A DNA stretch of 64,000 nt from Shewanella acanthi (GTDB lineage: Bacteria > Pseudomonadota > Gammaproteobacteria > Enterobacterales > Shewanellaceae): positions 1,054,001-1,118,000 of the forward strand of contig NZ_CP080413.1 in the NCBI RefSeq assembly GCF_019457475.1, written 5' to 3'. Each line of letters opens with the position of its first letter. Position 1 is the first letter of the stretch. A program made the translations under genes and the position numbers. This document shows positions 43,601-51,548 of this stretch, one piece after another. The notes beneath the pieces are model-generated. The model was not told where the DNA came from and did not search any database. It worked only from the letters and a program-made list of their open reading frames with translations.

Positions 43601-44027
43601 ATGCCCATTCATCAATCGGTTTACTGGCATCAACATAGGTTTGCAGCAAGCTTGCTTGCTGGTGATTTGCCATTTGATTCACCGTTGCTGCTCTAGCAGC
43701 GTCATTGTGATTCAAATAATAAGCTGTTGATGCAGAAATCCCATCACTGGTTCCCATAGCAATATTGGTCATATCGGATGCAACCTGATATTTCATGATA
43801 CTGGTTTGCAGGGCGATAAAGTTCTCTGCCGTCTCTTTTACACCACTTAAATCTGGCACCGTTGGCAGTGGCATAGGATCGACTTCGGCAAACTGTTTGG
43901 CGGCAGTTGAGATTGTCACTGTGCTGCTTGCCACATTATTGACTTCAGCGTTTGTCGAGGGCTTGTTGGCGTTTTGCTGATAAATCGATGTGCTATTGGT
44001 TGTACGAAAAGATGGCTGGATCTGCAT
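43599..44027 (-). CDS. Conserved hypothetical protein
   Basis: 142 residues, rich in Ser, Thr, Ala and Asn, with no signal peptide or membrane segment. The first ~50 residues look disordered and include VTISTAAKQF, a motif style seen in small flagellar or export-related proteins. A helical region (about 60-130) follows. No family was recognised. It is preceded by an unremarkable intergenic region and ends against the terminator of the tricorn-like gene. Confidence 0.7.
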   Translation of the reverse strand: MQIQPSFRTTNSTSIYQQNANKPSTNAEVNNVASSTVTISTAAKQFAEVDPMPLPTVPDLSGVKETAENFIALQTSIMKYQVASDMTNIAMGTSDGISASTAYYLNHNDAARAATVNQMANHQQASLLQTYVDASKPIDEWA

Positions 44028-44169
44028 GGCTTACCCCTGTATTCGAGTGGATGCAATGTTAGGGTGATCATACGGTAATTGAGCTTGACCTAAGCTGAAT
44101 AGGCGGGCCTTGAGGTGTGAGCTGGATCGCAAAGGTAAGCTCAAATGGTTTGAGCTTACCAGTAAAAGC

Positions 44170-44607
44170 TTAAAACTTGATTTGCACTTCCGTCGCTAGC
44201 GAATTGGCGATAAAGCAATTGGCGTGGGCTTTTTCGTGGATTTTTTCAAGTACATCGTCGCTCACTTCAATGCCATCGGCAAACACTACTTTAGGGGTGA
44301 GTACCATTTTGGTCACCGCCAGTTTTCCCGCCTCGTTTTTACCGAGTTCAGCTGTGGCGTCATCTACATAGGATTTTACCGGCAGTCGCTTTAAGTGGGC
44401 AATGGCGAGGAAGGTCAACATATGGCACGAGGACAGTGCCGCCAGGAGGCTTTCCTCTGGATTAATAAACTGCTCATTGCCTTTATATTCTGGTGCCGAT
44501 GAGGCTTGAATTGTTTGGCCACTACCAAAAGTAATTTGATGGTCCCGACAAAACTCACCTTCTTCAGCGGGGGAGGATTGCCAATTCACGGTTAAATTAA
44601 AGCCCAT
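44170..44607 (-). CDS. OsmC/Ohr-family peroxiredoxin-like protein
   Basis: 145 residues. The two catalytic cysteines of the OsmC fold appear in LLAALSSCHMLTFLA and HANCFIANSL, and the INPEESLLAAL motif is typical. OsmC-like proteins reduce organic hydroperoxides. It is probably of the YhfA or OsmC-like type rather than classical Ohr. It is transcribed alone, with TAGGAGAATTATATG before the start. Confidence 0.88.
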   Translation of the reverse strand: MGFNLTVNWQSSPAEEGEFCRDHQITFGSGQTIQASSAPEYKGNEQFINPEESLLAALSSCHMLTFLAIAHLKRLPVKSYVDDATAELGKNEAGKLAVTKMVLTPKVVFADGIEVSDDVLEKIHEKAHANCFIANSLATEVQIKF

Positions 44608-44689
44608 ATAATTCTCCTAATAACAGGACATTGGGGCACTATAGCCTAGCTCAAAATACTTCACCAGTGATGCGTAACCTAACTTAGCT

Positions 44690-45043
44690 TTAACCAGTAA
44701 AATTGCTTAATAGCAGGGTTGTTGTAAGTAGACTGCCGGTTACAATTCCGAAGGGTAAATGCTTAGGGCTGAAGCTTAAGGTCAAAATGACCAATAACGC
44801 CGCGAGTGAAATTACCCCAAAAAACAGAATACTACCATAAGTCCAGCCTTGCTCTTGGGTGCAAGCACTCAAACTTAGCGCCAGCAATAACCAGGCAAAT
44901 AGACTTAATAACCGACTCTGCCAAGGCTGTGGTGGACGATTAAACACATCTTTATAGTGGCCAAATTTAGCCAATGCAAAGAGGGCAAGAGACAGGTAAC
45001 TTAGCCCTAAAATCCCAAGCACTGGGATAAATTCAGGCATCAT
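44690..45043 (-). CDS. DUF3325-like small membrane protein
   Basis: 117 residues with three to four membrane segments (about 5-25, 45-62, 70-90 and 96-114). Its size and its place beside a PepSY-type membrane protein and a DUF3649-like protein suit DUF3325, a family found in iron-regulated operons. The start overlaps the preceding stop (ATGA), so it is translationally coupled. Function is unknown; a role in siderophore iron release is inferred from context. Confidence 0.65.
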   Translation of the reverse strand: MMPEFIPVLGILGLSYLSLALFALAKFGHYKDVFNRPPQPWQSRLLSLFAWLLLALSLSACTQEQGWTYGSILFFGVISLAALLVILTLSFSPKHLPFGIVTGSLLTTTLLLSNFTG

Positions 45044-46713
45044 GATTTCACTTCCTTTAAAGCGGTTGGGCTGGCGTTCTGAGCTTTGGATATTGCCCCG
45101 TTATAATGGGCAACTCTTTTGCTAGAACTATTCCCTAGTAATGCATTGTGGGGCTGATGGTTTGGCTTTATTCGGTTGCTAACAAATAACAGCATTGTAC
45201 CGAAGATAACGGAAACTATATCAAAACCGACCAATCCCCATTGTTCGGTGCGGATATTATCAAAAATATGGCAGTTTGAGGTAAACGCGTTGAGCAGCGG
45301 CAGTGCGCAATAAAGCAGACCCGTAATCGATAATGCGAGCCGCCAATGCCATCGACTGCGACCAATAACAGCCCAAATGCCCATCACAATCAAGACGATA
45401 AAGAAGCTGTGTACCTCCCATGCGGCACGTTCCGTAAAGCCGACGGTTAATAAGCGATTGGTATAGAAAAATGCTGCTGCGCCAAGGGGTAAGCCCACTA
45501 TAAACATAAAGTTTAAGCCTTCGACTAAACGTAAGCCGCGGGTCGGTTTTTCACCATTTGCAATGGCATTCTGCTGCTGTTGACGTAGACGAACTGCCCA
45601 CATCAGCGGCCCACTTGCAACCATGGCACAACCTAATAGACCACAGACAAAATACAGGGCTCTTAACAGGGGCGCAGAGAATCGCGCCGTATGCAGCGAC
45701 ATTATCGTATCGTGGACAACCGCGGCACTCGATGTTTCATCTTGGCTGGCGTATTTTAGCTCGCCAGTAGTGCCACTGAAAATCAACATGGTTTGCGCAT
45801 CTGTCACTGTATTGCCCGTATCCTGATAGAAAATGACGTGGCTATTTTGGTCTTTCGGGAAGGCAACGACAACCTGCTGAACGGGGGCATTACCCCAGTG
45901 TGCTTCCACTTGAGCGAGGTAATGACTGAGGGGAATGAGATTGGCGGCAACCCCCGAAGCCTCACCGATTTGTCTTGCGGGATTTAATTCAGTTAAAAAG
46001 GTCTGCCTTTCATTAGGATAGGCAGTATCCACAGTCCAGGGAATGTAGACCAACATGAGGGTGACAAGTCCCGTATAGGTAATCATCAGGTGGAACGGCA
46101 GGGCGATAACTGAACTGACGGTATGACCATCGAGCCAGGAACGTGCGCCTTTACCCAGCCTAAAACTAAACAAATCTTTGAAAATGCGTTTATGGATAAC
46201 GATGCCACTGATCAACGCGATCAGCATAAACATGGTGCAAATACCCACGATATATCTGGCAGTAATACCCGGTAAGTAATTAAGTTCGTAGTGTAAACGG
46301 TAGAAAAAATCCCCGCCGCGGGTTTGGCGTACGTTTTCAATCACGCCAGTGCCATCGGCAAGCGCAGTACGCTCGATGATCTTGCCGCGCCGTTGGCCTT
46401 TCTCGGGGGCTAACTGCCAAGCATAACTGAGCAAAGGACTTCGGTCCGTCGGTAGATTAATTATCCAGCGTTGTGCTTGGGTGTTGGCATTGGTCTCTAG
46501 ATAGTTTTGGCCGAGGTCGAGCTGTTTGCTAAGCGCTTCGGTTTGATAGGACTGAATCGCGCCCTGATGGAGTTCAGGTTTAGTCCAAAGGGTGATTTCA
46601 TGACGAAAATAACTTAAGGTGCCAGCAAAAAACATGAGCATCAGCACCCAACACACCAACAACCCAGCCCATGTATGAAGCCAAGATAAGGTTCTGAAAA
46701 ACGACGCTTTCAT
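45040..46713 (-). CDS. PepSY-associated transmembrane protein, probable iron-uptake reductase
   Basis: 557 residues from the ATG at 46713. An N-terminal membrane segment (TLSWLHTWAGLLVCWVLMLM) with a His is typical of PepSY_TM proteins. A periplasmic region (about 40-140), a second pair of helices, a large periplasmic region with a PepSY-like fold (about 240-340) and several C-terminal helices follow. Related proteins lie beside TonB receptors and are thought to reduce ferric siderophores. A GTG at 46725 would overlap the upstream gene. The operon has a probable Fur box at 47219. Confidence 0.8.
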   Translation of the reverse strand: MKASFFRTLSWLHTWAGLLVCWVLMLMFFAGTLSYFRHEITLWTKPELHQGAIQSYQTEALSKQLDLGQNYLETNANTQAQRWIINLPTDRSPLLSYAWQLAPEKGQRRGKIIERTALADGTGVIENVRQTRGGDFFYRLHYELNYLPGITARYIVGICTMFMLIALISGIVIHKRIFKDLFSFRLGKGARSWLDGHTVSSVIALPFHLMITYTGLVTLMLVYIPWTVDTAYPNERQTFLTELNPARQIGEASGVAANLIPLSHYLAQVEAHWGNAPVQQVVVAFPKDQNSHVIFYQDTGNTVTDAQTMLIFSGTTGELKYASQDETSSAAVVHDTIMSLHTARFSAPLLRALYFVCGLLGCAMVASGPLMWAVRLRQQQQNAIANGEKPTRGLRLVEGLNFMFIVGLPLGAAAFFYTNRLLTVGFTERAAWEVHSFFIVLIVMGIWAVIGRSRWHWRLALSITGLLYCALPLLNAFTSNCHIFDNIRTEQWGLVGFDIVSVIFGTMLLFVSNRIKPNHQPHNALLGNSSSKRVAHYNGAISKAQNASPTALKEVKS

Positions 46714-46714
46714 A

Positions 46715-47086
46715 TTACTGGCCACTCAACTGCAACAGGCCAAAGCACACTAGACTAACCAAGCATAAATTACGCCAGCCATGCCAAGCGGTTTTTAGAC
46801 AAAAAGCATAAATGATGGCGATGGCATAAAAAATAAAAGCCAGCATATTGGCAATTAGGGTACTGTCAAAGCGTGGGAGCGGTAACACTTGGGTAAGTAA
46901 GCAAGCAAGAGTTGCCGCAGCAACATATCCGCCAAACATGGCAGCACTCAAGCGAATGAGGACCTCAAGACCAAACAGGGTCGAGTCTTGCTTAAGCCAC
47001 TGTTTAATGTAGACAAATAAAGCAATTTGCATCTTTTGTAGTGTTGAGTGATCTTGTTCGCTTGAAGAATGAGACATGTTTGCCAT
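46715..47086 (-). CDS. DUF3649-like membrane protein
   Basis: 123 residues from the ATG at 47086; TTG 47110 and ATG 47077 are alternatives. Three membrane segments (about 35-60, 67-90 and 98-118) follow a Ser- and Gln-rich start. Its position before the PepSY gene and its size suit DUF3649, a small family of iron-regulated membrane proteins. It is the first gene of the three-gene operon. Confidence 0.65.
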   Translation of the reverse strand: MANMSHSSSEQDHSTLQKMQIALFVYIKQWLKQDSTLFGLEVLIRLSAAMFGGYVAAATLACLLTQVLPLPRFDSTLIANMLAFIFYAIAIIYAFCLKTAWHGWRNLCLVSLVCFGLLQLSGQ

Positions 47087-47218
47087 TGAGTTAGCCAATC
47101 CTGAAACCAAATTGCGTTTTTAATCGAGTGTCCTAAACAGCGAGAATTGACAAGCACATTACTGTCATAGGGATGGCTCGAGTTACATCCTTTATGTGGG
47201 AGTATAACTTACTCAATT

Positions 47219-47241
47219 CAAATGATAAACAATATCATTTG
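47219..47241. promoter_or_regulatory. Probable Fur box
   Basis: CAAATGAT (47219-47226) and ATCATTTG (47234-47241) are perfect inverted arms separated by AAACAAT, giving the AATGAT/ATCATT symmetry of Fur sites. It lies 133 bases before the DUF3649-like gene on the minus strand and 296 bases before hpf on the plus strand. The rest of the 450-base gap (47087-47536) shows no gene. Confidence 0.7.
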
Positions 47242-47536
47242 CGTTTGTTAACTGGGTTCCAAGTTTGAGTATATTTTTGCTGTTGAAAATGATGGTGTTT
47301 AGGACCTGACAATTATCAAGGCGCATTAGGGAGCTTTTAGACTCGAATTCATCTCAATCAATAGCTTGATTTTTTAGTTCCCATCAAAAGTTAATTGTTT
47401 GATAGCTATCACAATTAACATTGTGTCTTAGTTGTCATGTCCAAATATTTGAATTTTTGGCTTGTGTTTTATTCCCCATGCCCCAAGCTCTAATAGTGAA
47501 GCGAAAATAAAGTAAAGACACAAAAAGGGACACTCT

Positions 47537-47893
47537 ATGAAAATCAATCTTTCTGGTCACCATGTCGATGTTACGCCTTCTATCAAAGAGCACGTAAACG
47601 AAAAATTTTCCAAAATCGCCACGCATTTCCCCTCACTCATTGCACTCGATATTATCATCGCAAAAGAGCATGGCGAGTATCAGGTTGAGCTCCGCACGAA
47701 TTACGAGGGTAGCCGGATTTCCGCTTCGGGTACTGATGAAGTTATGTATCCCGCCATTTCGGCTGCAGCCAAAAAATTAGATGCAGCACTTAAGCACCGT
47801 AAGGGCCAATTAAAAGCCGATTTACATGAAAAGCCTACCTGCACTACACCTGCTATTGCCCATGAAATTATTCAGGAAATGCAGCTGCGTTAG
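47537..47893 (+). CDS. hpf: Ribosome hibernation promoting factor HPF
   Basis: 118 residues. It begins MKINLSGHHVDVTPSIKEHV and matches the S30AE/sigma-54-modulation family. It has the short HPF core (about 1-95) and a 20-residue C-terminal extension. HPF converts 90S particles to 100S ribosome dimers in stationary phase. In many bacteria hpf sits in the rpoN operon; here it stands alone with AAGGGA before the ATG and its own terminator. A RaiA-type paralogue is at 29833. Confidence 0.9.
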   Translation: MKINLSGHHVDVTPSIKEHVNEKFSKIATHFPSLIALDIIIAKEHGEYQVELRTNYEGSRISASGTDEVMYPAISAAAKKLDAALKHRKGQLKADLHEKPTCTTPAIAHEIIQEMQLR

Positions 47894-47922
47894 GCATGTC
47901 TGACACTCATTTAGCGTAACTA

Positions 47923-47946
47923 GAAAGGGCCAATAGGCCCTTTTCT
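47923..47946 (+). terminator. Rho-independent terminator of hpf
   Basis: AAAGGGCC (47924-47931), AATA loop and GGCCCTTT (47936-47943), then a short T run. Confidence 0.8.
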
Positions 47947-48002
47947 ACTTTATGGTGTAAGACTTCACCAAAGCCCTAAGGTAAAGTTCAAAGCACAAAA
48001 CA

Positions 48003-48028
48003 AAAACGCAGCCCTTAGGCTGCGTTTT
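48003..48028 (-). terminator. Rho-independent terminator of the YebC-family gene
   Basis: AAAACGCAGCC (48003-48013) and GGCTGCGTTTT (48018-48028) with flanking A and T runs; it reads as a terminator on the minus strand, 19 bases beyond the stop. Confidence 0.82.
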
Positions 48029-48046
48029 GGAACTTAGAGTCAGTTA

Positions 48047-48769
48047 TTACTCTTGAATATCGGCATTGTGATATACGTTTTGGACGTCGTCACAATCTTC
48101 TAATGCGGCGATAAATTTATCGAATGTGGCTACATCTTCGCCAGACACTGGGGTCATGTTCTGTGGAACGAAGGTGATGTTTTCCACTTCGAAGTTGATG
48201 TCTGGCATCGCATCGGTCAGTGCTGTTTTTACTTTGAAGAACTCAGTGTGCGGCGCGATAACACTGATCATGCCGTCTTCGACTTCCACTTCATTTACAT
48301 CGGCATCGGCCATCATCAGGATTTCGAGGATGGCATCTTCATCTTCACCAGGGAATACGAATACCGCAGATTGATCAAACATATGGCCAACAGTGCCAGG
48401 AGTGCCGAGTTTGGCATCGTTCTTCACGAAGGCTTGACGCACTTCGGTGAAGGTACGTTTTACGTTGTCGGTCAAGCAGTCAACGATAACCATGCAGTTA
48501 CCCGGTCCGAAACCTTCGTAACGGGCAGTATCATAATCTTCACCGCCGCCACCTTTGGCTTTATCGATAGCACGTTCGATAACGTGCGCCGGCACTTGGT
48601 CTTTCTTAGCGCGCTCGATTAAACGGCGAAGTGATAAGTTGCCGTCTGGCTCAACACCACCTTGTTTGGCGACTACGTAAATTTCTTTACCGTAGCGCGA
48701 GTAAAGGCGGGTTTTCTGGCCAGCTGTTTTCGCCATGGATTCTTTACGGTTTTGATATGCTCTGCCCAT
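48047..48769 (-). CDS. YebC/PmpR-family protein, YeeN type
   Basis: 240 residues. It begins [20 protein letters not shown], like E. coli YeeN, and not the MAGHSKWANTRHRKA of Yeb[25 protein letters not shown] and the [17 protein letters not shown] terminus are typical of the family. Members have been described as transcription regulators and, more recently, as translation factors that relieve ribosome stalling; which applies here is not known. The gene stands alone. Confidence 0.9.
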   Translation of the reverse strand: MGRAYQNRKESMAKTAGQKTRLYSRYGKEIYVVAKQGGVEPDGNLSLRRLIERAKKDQVPAHVIERAIDKAKGGGGEDYDTARYEGFGPGNCMVIVDCLTDNVKRTFTEVRQAFVKNDAKLGTPGTVGHMFDQSAVFVFPGEDEDAILEILMMADADVNEVEVEDGMISVIAPHTEFFKVKTALTDAMPDINFEVENITFVPQNMTPVSGEDVATFDKFIAALEDCDDVQNVYHNADIQE

Positions 48770-49285
48770 CTTGATCTCGTTAGCTCAAAAAAATTGCGCC
48801 GATATTAGCAGTTTTATTGTTAGAAGTGCAGATCTTAGGGGGGGATTTCTTGCCAAGATTTGGACGTTTGACGCATTTTTTGCAAGTGAATGCGATGACC
48901 CTGTGTAGGTGTGATAACAGAATCAGCGACCGAAGTTCATTAATGAAGACCTAGTTAACTGATGGTTAATTAAGCAGTTTTCGCTATAGTTTCAGGGATG
49001 GGGGTAATGAAATTATCGTCATGTTATTTATATGTGATCTTTCGCTCGTTATTGATTGACAAACAAAAAATAGATTGGCATACAAGTAACTGAGTGCTTA
49101 AATAACTATATTCGAAGCGCGCAGCTGTTCCAAATTGTCGTCTTGGATGAGTCGCTGGGGTTGTTTTAGTTAACGAATAATAATGGGAAACACCATCTTC
49201 GATTTTTGTTGTTAAAAGAGACGAAGGGAGACTCTTGCCACTTAGTTCTATAGCAGTGGAATCTGCTTAATGAGAGTTAAACGTT
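48770..49285. other. Intergenic stretch with a candidate promoter
   Basis: About 515 bases without an open frame of note. TTGACA (49056-49061), 17 bases and CATACA (49079-49084) could be a promoter for the small gene at 49286, leaving a leader of about 190 bases. No other signal was recognised. Confidence 0.4.
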
Positions 49286-49510
49286 ATGCAAGCAACACAA
49301 GCGACAGTGACAGTTTTATTTTACGATGCTCCCGTTGGACTGATTATGCACAATCAGGTGTTGTCAGATTTACCTGTGAGTGAATCGGGGCGGGTGATGA
49401 TTCCTCCTGCATTCCGTAAGGGAAAATCCATCATCGCCGTGCTGGAAGGTGAATGTAAGATTTTGAACTCGTTGGGGGAGCGTGTTTTTTCTCAAGCCAA
49501 TATTGGTTAG
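49286..49510 (+). CDS. Small conserved Shewanella/Colwellia-type protein (TIGR02922-like)
   Basis: 74 residues, mostly predicted beta strands, with VTVLFYDAPVGLIMHNQVL and SGRVMIPPAFRKGKSIIAVLEGECKIL in separate blocks. From memory this resembles the TIGR02922 family, described only from Shewanella, Colwellia and relatives, with no known function. The ribosome binding site is weak (GAGAG). A hairpin terminator follows at 49549, supporting a real transcript. Confidence 0.8.
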   Translation: MQATQATVTVLFYDAPVGLIMHNQVLSDLPVSESGRVMIPPAFRKGKSIIAVLEGECKILNSLGERVFSQANIG

Positions 49511-49548
49511 TTAACCTAAAAGTCAGGCGAGAGAATACATCCGACTTT

Positions 49549-49580
49549 AAAGGACGATACTGGTTATCGTCCTTTTATTT
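49549..49580 (+). terminator. Rho-independent terminator of the small gene
   Basis: AAAGGACGATA (49549-49559) and TATCGTCCTTT (49565-49575) around CTGGT, followed by TATTTTT. Confidence 0.87.
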
Positions 49581-49646
49581 TTGTACAACAAATTAAAGCA
49601 GGGCTCTGGGTTATCGTTAACTTGTGAATGATCCCTATACTGATTC

Positions 49647-50228
49647 CTATCGACATACATCTTCAAATAGCTTGTCTGCTAATTGTTGTATGGTCTGGGC
49701 TTCGGGATGGGTGTGGGCGAAGGTTCGCAGACCGTAAATCCCCATCATAAGATATTGAGCCCGCTGCTCGCTGTTGACTTCACCATGGAGTTCGCCCTTT
49801 TTCACTGCGTGTGAAAATTGTTCCATCAATGCCTGTTGCCAATCCTTGAGGTTGCCAGTGATTATCTGACGAACTTCATCATCCTGCTCGGCGATTTCAT
49901 TAAGCGCCTTAGTCAGCAAGCAAGCCTGTTGACTGTCGCAACTTAGGCATTCAATCACAATTCTGTCGAGGTAGGTTTTAAGGTTGCTCAGTACGGGGCC
50001 TTCATTATCGAACAGCTGGCAAAACTGCTCATTTCTATCCAGTTGATATTGCTCGATGGCAGCGATTAACAGCCCACGTTTGTTGTCGAAGGCGCAGTAA
50101 ATTGAGCCTGGATGTAAGCCTGTGGCCTGCGTGAGATCTTGCATGCTGGTCTTGGTATATCCTTTGTGCATAAAGGCGGCCATGGCACCCCGTAGCACCT
50201 GTGCTCTATCAAACTCGGCATTTCGCAT
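49647..50228 (-). CDS. TetR/AcrR-family repressor
   Basis: 193 residues. The N-terminal helix-turn-helix (about 10-55) contains TSMQDLTQATGLHPGSIYCAF, shown here as ending in a typical TetR recognition helix. The ligand-binding domain has SCDSQQACLLTKALNEIA with several cysteines, as in electrophile-sensing relatives of NemR. It is divergent from an old-yellow-enzyme gene; three copies of an inverted repeat lie between them, so it probably represses both genes and is released by reactive electrophiles or oxidants. The inducer is inferred. Confidence 0.88.
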   Translation of the reverse strand: MRNAEFDRAQVLRGAMAAFMHKGYTKTSMQDLTQATGLHPGSIYCAFDNKRGLLIAAIEQYQLDRNEQFCQLFDNEGPVLSNLKTYLDRIVIECLSCDSQQACLLTKALNEIAEQDDEVRQIITGNLKDWQQALMEQFSHAVKKGELHGEVNSEQRAQYLMMGIYGLRTFAHTHPEAQTIQQLADKLFEDVCR

Positions 50229-50313
50229 CTTTTAATCACCCGCCACTGTTGCTAGCTATGGTCTCTAGCCATTGTCATTAACCCATTCACTGCCTGCTTG
50301 GGATTCTATCCAC

Positions 50314-50383
50314 TTTTGAACAAACATTCAAAATTAACTTGAATGAACATTCAAAAAAGAATATCTTGAACGTCCATTCAAGA
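50314..50383. promoter_or_regulatory. Three-copy operator for the TetR-family repressor
   Basis: Three copies of TTGAA-N6-TTCAA with a shared CA before TTCAA lie at 50316-50331, 50339-50354 and 50366-50381. The centres are 23 and 27 bases apart. The outer copies extend as inverted repeats by two more bases per side. They sit between the divergent TetR and old-yellow-enzyme genes, the last copy ending 16 bases before the oxidoreductase ATG. Confidence 0.85.
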
Positions 50384-50397
50384 TTGAGGTTAACATC

Positions 50398-51465
50398 ATG
50401 ACGACCCAAACAGCAGTAAATACCTTGAACAACCTATTTGATACTTACAAGTTAAACGACACTATTACTCTAAAAAACCGTATTTTAATGGCGCCATTGA
50501 CCCGTTGTATGGCTGATGCGGACTTAGTGCCAACCGATGATATGGTGGCTTACTATGCTCGCCGCGCGGACGCGGGATTAATCATCTCAGAAGCGACCAT
50601 CATTCGTCCCGACGGCCAAGGTTACCCAAACACCCCTGGTATTTTCACTCAAGCGCAAATTGCAGGCTGGCGTAAAGTAACTGATGCCGTACATGCAAAC
50701 GGCGGTAAAATTTTTGTGCAGTTGTGGCACACGGGCCGTGTAGCCCATCCGCACTTTTTCGGCGGTGGCGATGTATTAGCGCCTTCTGCTGAAAAAATTG
50801 AAGGCAGCGTGCCTCGTATGCGAGAGCTGACCTACGTTGTGCCAAAACCAGCTACCTTTGAAGATATCCAAGGCTTAATTAATGATTACGCAAAAGCGGC
50901 CGAAAACGCGATTGAAGCTGGTTTTGATGGCGTTGAAATTCATGGCGCGAATGGTTATCTGATTGACGAGTTCCTCCACCATGACAGTAACCGTCGCACC
51001 GACGAATACGGCGGCTCACCTGCCAATATGTCTCGCTTCGCCCTAGAGGTGGTTGACGCTGTGGTTGAGCGTATTGGCCGTGACAGAACAGGTATCCGTT
51101 TATCACCCGGTGCTTACTTTAATATGGCGGCCGATAGCCGCGACCGCGCAGTATTCGATTATCTGCTCCCCGAACTTGAAAAGCGTTCTCTTGCCTTTGT
51201 GCATGTGGGGATCTTCGATGACGGTATGGAGTTCGACTACTTAGGTGGCCGCGCGTCAAGTTATATGCGTGCTCACTACAGCAAGACTTTGGTCGGCGTG
51301 GGAAGCTATACTGCCCAAAGCGCAAGCGAGGCAATAGCCGCCGATAAGTTTGACTTAATTGCCATTGGCCGTCCTTTTATTGCCAACCCGGATTATGTTG
51401 CCAAGGTGCGCTCTGGCGCCGAGCTCGTAGATTACAGCGACGAAATGTTAGCAACCTTAATCTAA
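50398..51465 (+). CDS. Old yellow enzyme-family NADPH:flavin oxidoreductase (SYE4/NemA-like)
   Basis: 355 residues. The FMN-binding barrel opens with LKNRILMAPLTRCMAD. The substrate His and Asn pair is in EIHGANGYLIDEFL, and the DEYGGS and GRPFIANPD motifs are present. The family reduces activated alkenes, quinones, N-ethylmaleimide and nitro compounds using NADPH. Shewanella carries several such enzymes; by position and neighbours this resembles SYE4, the one linked to oxidative stress, though that name is from memory. GAGG precedes the ATG. Regulation by the divergent TetR protein is likely. Confidence 0.92.
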   Translation: MTTQTAVNTLNNLFDTYKLNDTITLKNRILMAPLTRCMADADLVPTDDMVAYYARRADAGLIISEATIIRPDGQGYPNTPGIFTQAQIAGWRKVTDAVHANGGKIFVQLWHTGRVAHPHFFGGGDVLAPSAEKIEGSVPRMRELTYVVPKPATFEDIQGLINDYAKAAENAIEAGFDGVEIHGANGYLIDEFLHHDSNRRTDEYGGSPANMSRFALEVVDAVVERIGRDRTGIRLSPGAYFNMAADSRDRAVFDYLLPELEKRSLAFVHVGIFDDGMEFDYLGGRASSYMRAHYSKTLVGVGSYTAQSASEAIAADKFDLIAIGRPFIANPDYVAKVRSGAELVDYSDEMLATLI

Positions 51466-51484
51466 AGTACTGTTAAGCGATAAT

Positions 51485-51530
51485 AAAAAGGGGTTAGTAC
51501 TCACTAGGTGCTAACCCCTTCTGTTTTATT
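51485..51530. terminator. Rho-independent terminator after the old yellow enzyme gene
   Basis: AAGGGGTTAG (51488-51497) and CTAACCCCTT (51511-51520) with a 13-base loop, then CTGTTTTATT. It lies between convergent genes and could serve both. Confidence 0.85.
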
Positions 51531-51548
51531 GATTGATTATCCGAATGA

